Positions 61,601 through 64,000 of a stretch of 64,000 nucleotides of DNA are shown piece after piece; position 1 is the first letter of the stretch; each line of letters starts with the position of its first letter. Origin of the DNA: Saprospiraceae bacterium (GTDB taxonomy: Bacteria; Bacteroidota; Bacteroidia; Chitinophagales; Saprospiraceae). Where the stretch lies: NCBI GenBank assembly GCA_028279185.1, contig JANQSS010000169.1, forward strand, positions 41,164 to 105,163, in the 5' to 3' direction. The notes beneath the pieces were generated by a model, which saw only the letters and a list, made by a program, of their open reading frames with translations, did no database searches and was not told where the DNA came from. The position numbers and the translations under genes were made by a program.

Positions 61601-64000
61601 CAAGTTCTGTTTATGGTCATATTTTCAGGACAATTATCCCAAATAGTCTGATCTACGAATGTCACATCTACATTCGGGTCACAAGCGTCGAATGCTGTTG
61701 CCATTCCTGTACCTGTGGGTTCGTGATCATCCTCACAGTTGACCACTACATTTGGCGGGCAGCTAATTGTTGGTACCTGTGTATCTTCTAGCGTTATTTC
61801 CGCTGTACACGTGTCAAGTACAGCACCTGTACTGTCGTCTATCATTTCAAAAAGTACGATTTGTGTCCCGGTATTACCGCAGCCACCCATGAAGTTATTA
61901 TAATCAAATGATGTCTGAAGTGAAGCCCCAGAACACCCAGAAATCATTGCACTATTAATCCAATTTTGTATCGCATTTGTATCCGTGCATTCCACTGTTA
62001 TGGGTGCCGGACATTCAATTTCGCAACAAAACACCTGTACCAGTGCGATAGCAGCTCGAAGGCTTGAAGGCGGTCGCAAATCATTTCCTTCACAACCCTC
62101 TGAATCACGTACCTCTACTTCGTACACACTATTGTTTGCCAAGAAAATAATTTGATCAGTCGGAACATTGATCCAAGGATCCGTTTGATTTATGCGATAT
62201 TGGTATGGAGCTGTTCCACCTGCGATTTGAAGGTCTACGGGAACCAAAACTCCTATTTGGCCATCACAATCTACTATCGGATCGAAAGTCAATGGCAACG
62301 GTGCATTAATTGTGGCCGTACAGCTATCTGTACATGCCGGTTCATCTTGCACATTATCCCTGACGAATGCAGTGTACATTCCCGGAGTCAATCCGGTAAA
62401 CACAGAATCTGATTGAAAAACCACACCATCTAAGCTGTAGCTATAATTCCCGCTGCCACTCGCCGCATGAATCGTCAGCGTTCCATTGTTATCTCCATCA
62501 CACAATACATCTGTTGTGGTGATCGTGCATGTTACGAGGCACTCCAGCGGAATGACCGTACAAGCCGTATCCATAGAACTGACAACTGAACCTCCGACTG
62601 TTGCCGTATTGAATAGTCCTGACGAAATCTCTTGTGATGTGACCTCACAATCCAAGGTGGATTGTGTCACCATGGTTATATCTACTGTAAAAAAAACAGT
62701 TACTAAATAGTGATCCACTTGTCCGATTCCAACCGGTTCATCAATGACAACTAAAAGATCGTTTATTCCATCATATCCGGGATTAATCATTGTTGAAAGT
62801 CCTTCCCCGGAATCATAACTTACCATTGAGCTGTCGATCGTCACACCTTGTGGAAAACTTAATGAGTCAGTCAATGTATAATAGGCTAAAACATCACCAC
62901 TGTTCATGACAGATATTAGATACGTCATTGAATACTGATGCGGAATACCTGTCGTCATTGGTTCCGATTGAACTGACTTCAATATTTGGGCCATTGGATT
63001 CGGAGCAGGTCCGCAAGCGGTATCAGACATCATAGGGACTCCACCGCTTACTACTGACGTATTGAATAAGCCTGTTCCGGTTTCATCTGACGTCAACTCA
63101 CAATCAGCGCTCATTGAAGTTATAACTGAAGGATCAACTGTAAATATCACTGTAACGGAGAATACGTCTGTTTGCATAACATCTACAGTTTCACCTGACA
63201 CGATTGTGAAATCTGATTGCCCATTGAAGCCCATGTTGATCATAGCACTGTTGCCTTCGCCACTATCATATTCTGCGGAAACACTGTTGATTGTTACGCC
63301 AGCTCCATAAGCCAGAGTATCGGTTAAATCATAGATGGATAGTGCGTTGCTTGTGTTCACGATTGTTATCAAATAGGTAATCTCAAATTCGTTCGGATTG
63401 CCTGTTGGTATGGCTGTCGAATCAACGCTCTTCACTATGCTCACTCCTGGCATCGGTATCGGTGTACATGCCGTATCCGTCATCACCGGTACGCCACCAC
63501 CTACAGCCGCATTATTCAATAGTCCCGTACCCGTTTCAGCACTCGTCAACTCACAATCACCTGATTGCATCGTAACGATATTCGGATCGACCGTAAACAC
63601 TACTGTCACCGAGAATACATCCTGATTACCCACATCAACTGTCTCGCCTGCTACGATCAAATAATCTCCGGCACCATCAAAATTCAAATTAATCGCTGCA
63701 TTATTACCCTCTCCGCTGTCATAAGCCGCTGTAACTGTATTTACCGTAGTTCCGGCGCCGTACATCAACGTATCTGTCAAGTGGTAGAACGATATCGCAT
63801 TCCCCGTATTCGTTACCGTGATCAGGTACGATACTTCAAATTCATTCGCATTACCCGTCGGTGTCGCGGGTGAGTTCACGCTCTTCACTATGCTCACGCC
63901 TGGCATCGGTATCGGTGTACACGCCGTATCCGTCATCACCGGTACGCCACCACCTACTGCCGCATTATTCAATAGTCCCGTACCCGTTTCAGCACTCGTC
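58645..64000 (-). CDS. Very large T9SS-exported adhesin-like protein (5' end beyond window)
   Basis: At least 1,785 codons; the frame is open to the window edge, so the true start and signal peptide are outside. In reading order: four tandem 150-residue DUF11-like repeats (ITVTNTGNAISFYHLTDTL, VTVVFTVDPNIV, CELTSAETGTGLLNNAAVGGG), the first ones nearly identical at DNA level with a 450-bp period; a SprB-type repeat (VLCDGDNNGTLTIHAASGSGNYSYS); then a long series of HYR/Ig-like cysteine-containing modules (CPPNVVVNCEDD, TDDCGNSTSC, VVQDTMAPTI and similar). It ends with a T9SS type A sorting domain (YPDPTADHLNIEL ... DMTGQIVHRE ... AGIYSLHIED). The layout suggests a long surface stalk for adhesion or gliding. 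Confidence 0.88.
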   Translation of the reverse strand, partial: TSAETGTGLLNNAAVGGGVPVMTDTACTPIPMPGVSIVKSVNSPATPTGNANEFEVSYLITVTNTGNAISFYHLTDTLMYGAGTTVNTVTAAYDSGEGNNAAINLNFDGAGDYLIVAGETVDVGNQDVFSVTVVFTVDPNIVTMQSGDCELTSAETGTGLLNNAAVGGGVPVMTDTACTPIPMPGVSIVKSVDSTAIPTGNPNEFEITYLITIVNTSNALSIYDLTDTLAYGAGVTINSVSAEYDSGEGNSAMINMGFNGQSDFTIVSGETVDVMQTDVFSVTVIFTVDPSVITSMSADCELTSDETGTGLFNTSVVSGGVPMMSDTACGPAPNPMAQILKSVQSEPMTTGIPHQYSMTYLISVMNSGDVLAYYTLTDSLSFPQGVTIDSSMVSYDSGEGLSTMINPGYDGINDLLVVIDEPVGIGQVDHYLVTVFFTVDITMVTQSTLDCEVTSQEISSGLFNTATVGGSVVSSMDTACTVIPLECLVTCTITTTDVLCDGDNNGTLTIHAASGSGNYSYSLDGVVFQSDSVFTGLTPGMYTAFVRDNVQDEPACTDSCTATINAPLPLTFDPIVDCDGQIGVLVPVDLQIAGGTAPYQYRINQTDPWINVPTDQIIFLANNSVYEVEVRDSEGCEGNDLRPPSSLRAAIALVQVFCCEIECPAPITVECTDTNAIQNWINSAMISGCSGASLQTSFDYNNFMGGCGNTGTQIVLFEMIDDSTGAVLDTCTAEITLEDTQVPTISCPPNVVVNCEDDHEPTGTGMATAFDACDPNVDVTFVDQTIWDNCPENMTINRTWTATDDCGNSTSCTQVIVVQDTMAPTITLNNPLAPNFTDGDTIFVQCQSNDDDWTLPGISQDDVIITDNCDDDVPYIFFESLQNVGDCAIDGFFREYYCRWEVEDNCGNRAELNLYFRIVDTIPPSITGIVNGLTVSCTDGLDALPVVSATDQCECAHLSSRTVEFNRQCTGTYDLYLIYTATDCCGNSTIDSQLVHIVDQDAPILQVTHPAFEHVQDSGYVEVVCEYFDLPQWFYDLDVSHAVAADECGGDVDITFSNVLVDEGRCDILGYYEKYAATWIATDDCGNATSYTAFIHLTDTVPPVILSAPDQLCNRALTYSDLVIYDNCPSYTIYIDEVPIEQDECPDLEVVDYVVMIEDGCYNRAFDTVRAVFGDITNMDFFFIHEDLEGLTIGDTATIECQVNSEGNLTVPIGAEDLAVNAPCYFAKVSFESTLLAEGDCSQDGYLGLFELRWEVNNVCDEIEEIILFAKVVDTEAPILVNHELEVSLACGDSYPPLDIADCSVVNVQIDSTIDVGDCSGESDIYRIIMLTDACGNSSMYEQIIRIRDEIGPIIHGLPEHECDTSSAALGVWAFDSCGQNTVDVDLQVDTTICANGWLITRIWTAEDDCGNVTEEVRYNVFNDLDAPLAIPQIELLDGINSGDTIQIECNAAIEDIDSTSFIFVDECSPSVTVLFKAHPTHYPLCVDGVLRQDRLRWVASDICGNENELIIHVQYVDHTAPTLFRVPNDETVYCGPLPPPADVIAFDYCSETTVSHVDHFIESQGPNSIWQRTYTGVDDCGNSASQTQTITLVPEIDFTCHIVLDDTIHCNSNDNVATVIANGGLWPVTYQWTLIGPDCFIQGPSDQPTLNFMVGFGDITIRVEITDGNGCVIVCEEFIRCEQPKEGDVLRKSKVSKSINYLKHYPDPTADHLNIELIGIGKAFETDIMVRDMTGQIVHRERLEINTGFQNIQINTMHLAAGIYSLHIEDTGGVSLFRFVKIE
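63491..64000 (-). repeat. 450-bp near-identical tandem repeat within the adhesin gene
   Basis: The stretch at 63491-63551 recurs at 63941-64000 almost base for base (for example gtacgccaccacctac), giving a 450-bp (150-codon) period. More diverged copies continue downstream of the reading direction (about 62560-63490). The array continues past the window edge, so its copy number is unknown and assembly may have collapsed it. Confidence 0.85.

Noticed and set aside
58861..63873. Plus-strand frames opposite the large adhesin
   Set aside because: Shadows of a continuous, domain-rich minus-strand gene.

Overview
The window comes from a Bacteroidota chromosome, most likely a Saprospiria/Lewinella-like or other gliding-type lineage. 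This is inferred from protein content, not from a database match. Five secreted proteins end in type IX secretion (T9SS) sorting domains, four of type A and one gliding-motility-associated type B. The T9SS regulator PorX is encoded in the same window. Several genes start just downstream of the Bacteroidota promoter form TTTG-N19-TANNTTTG, and Shine-Dalgarno sequences are scarce. The DNA is AT-rich. One tRNA gene (Leu, anticodon GAG) was found. No rRNA, CRISPR array, intact insertion sequence or prophage was seen.

Layout. 0-6.5 kb: a SerA-like dehydrogenase, a CBM9/DUF5916 outer-membrane protein and a TPR adenylate cyclase. 7.2-13.5 kb: a four-gene iron-uptake operon (DUF4856 lipoprotein, imelysin, HTTM membrane protein, TonB-dependent receptor). 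13.9-19.9 kb: a damage-inducible mutagenesis cassette (dinB, DUF72, short dnaE) divergent from a LexA-like HTH-S24 repressor, with a 19-bp-period iteron array between them. 20-26.6 kb: a secreted beta-helix T9SS protein between two degenerate direct repeats, tRNA-Leu beside a fragment of its own 3' end, an EamA transporter and a DUF2911 protein. 26.6-36.2 kb: an M48 protease and a phenylacetate (paa) operon on the minus strand, with a Kelch-like T9SS protein embedded in it. 36.4-40.5 kb: DUF1800, a Tat-signal DUF1501 protein and a T9SS protein. 40.6-49.9 kb: galE, glyA, a 914-residue OmpA-family protein built from about 26 copies of a 23-residue repeat, an HD hydrolase, porX, a small membrane protein and tatC. 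50-54 kb: a Ca2+/Na+ antiporter with YbaB, a type B T9SS protein, a DUF1573 lipoprotein and purN. 54-58.4 kb: rimP-nusA-infB behind a promoter and a probable attenuator. 58.6-64 kb: a very large T9SS adhesin, cut by the window edge.

How the genes relate. Export and surface display dominate the window: Tat (tatC plus a Tat-signal DUF1501 protein), T9SS (porX plus five cargos) and a cell-wall-binding OmpA protein. The strongest candidates for something undescribed are (1) the 23-residue-repeat OmpA/peptidoglycan-binding protein, (2) the dinB-DUF72-dnaE cassette with its iteron operator, (3) the rimP-nusA-infB leader, where a consensus promoter is followed at once by an intrinsic terminator, and (4) the T9SS protein translationally coupled into the phenylacetate operon.
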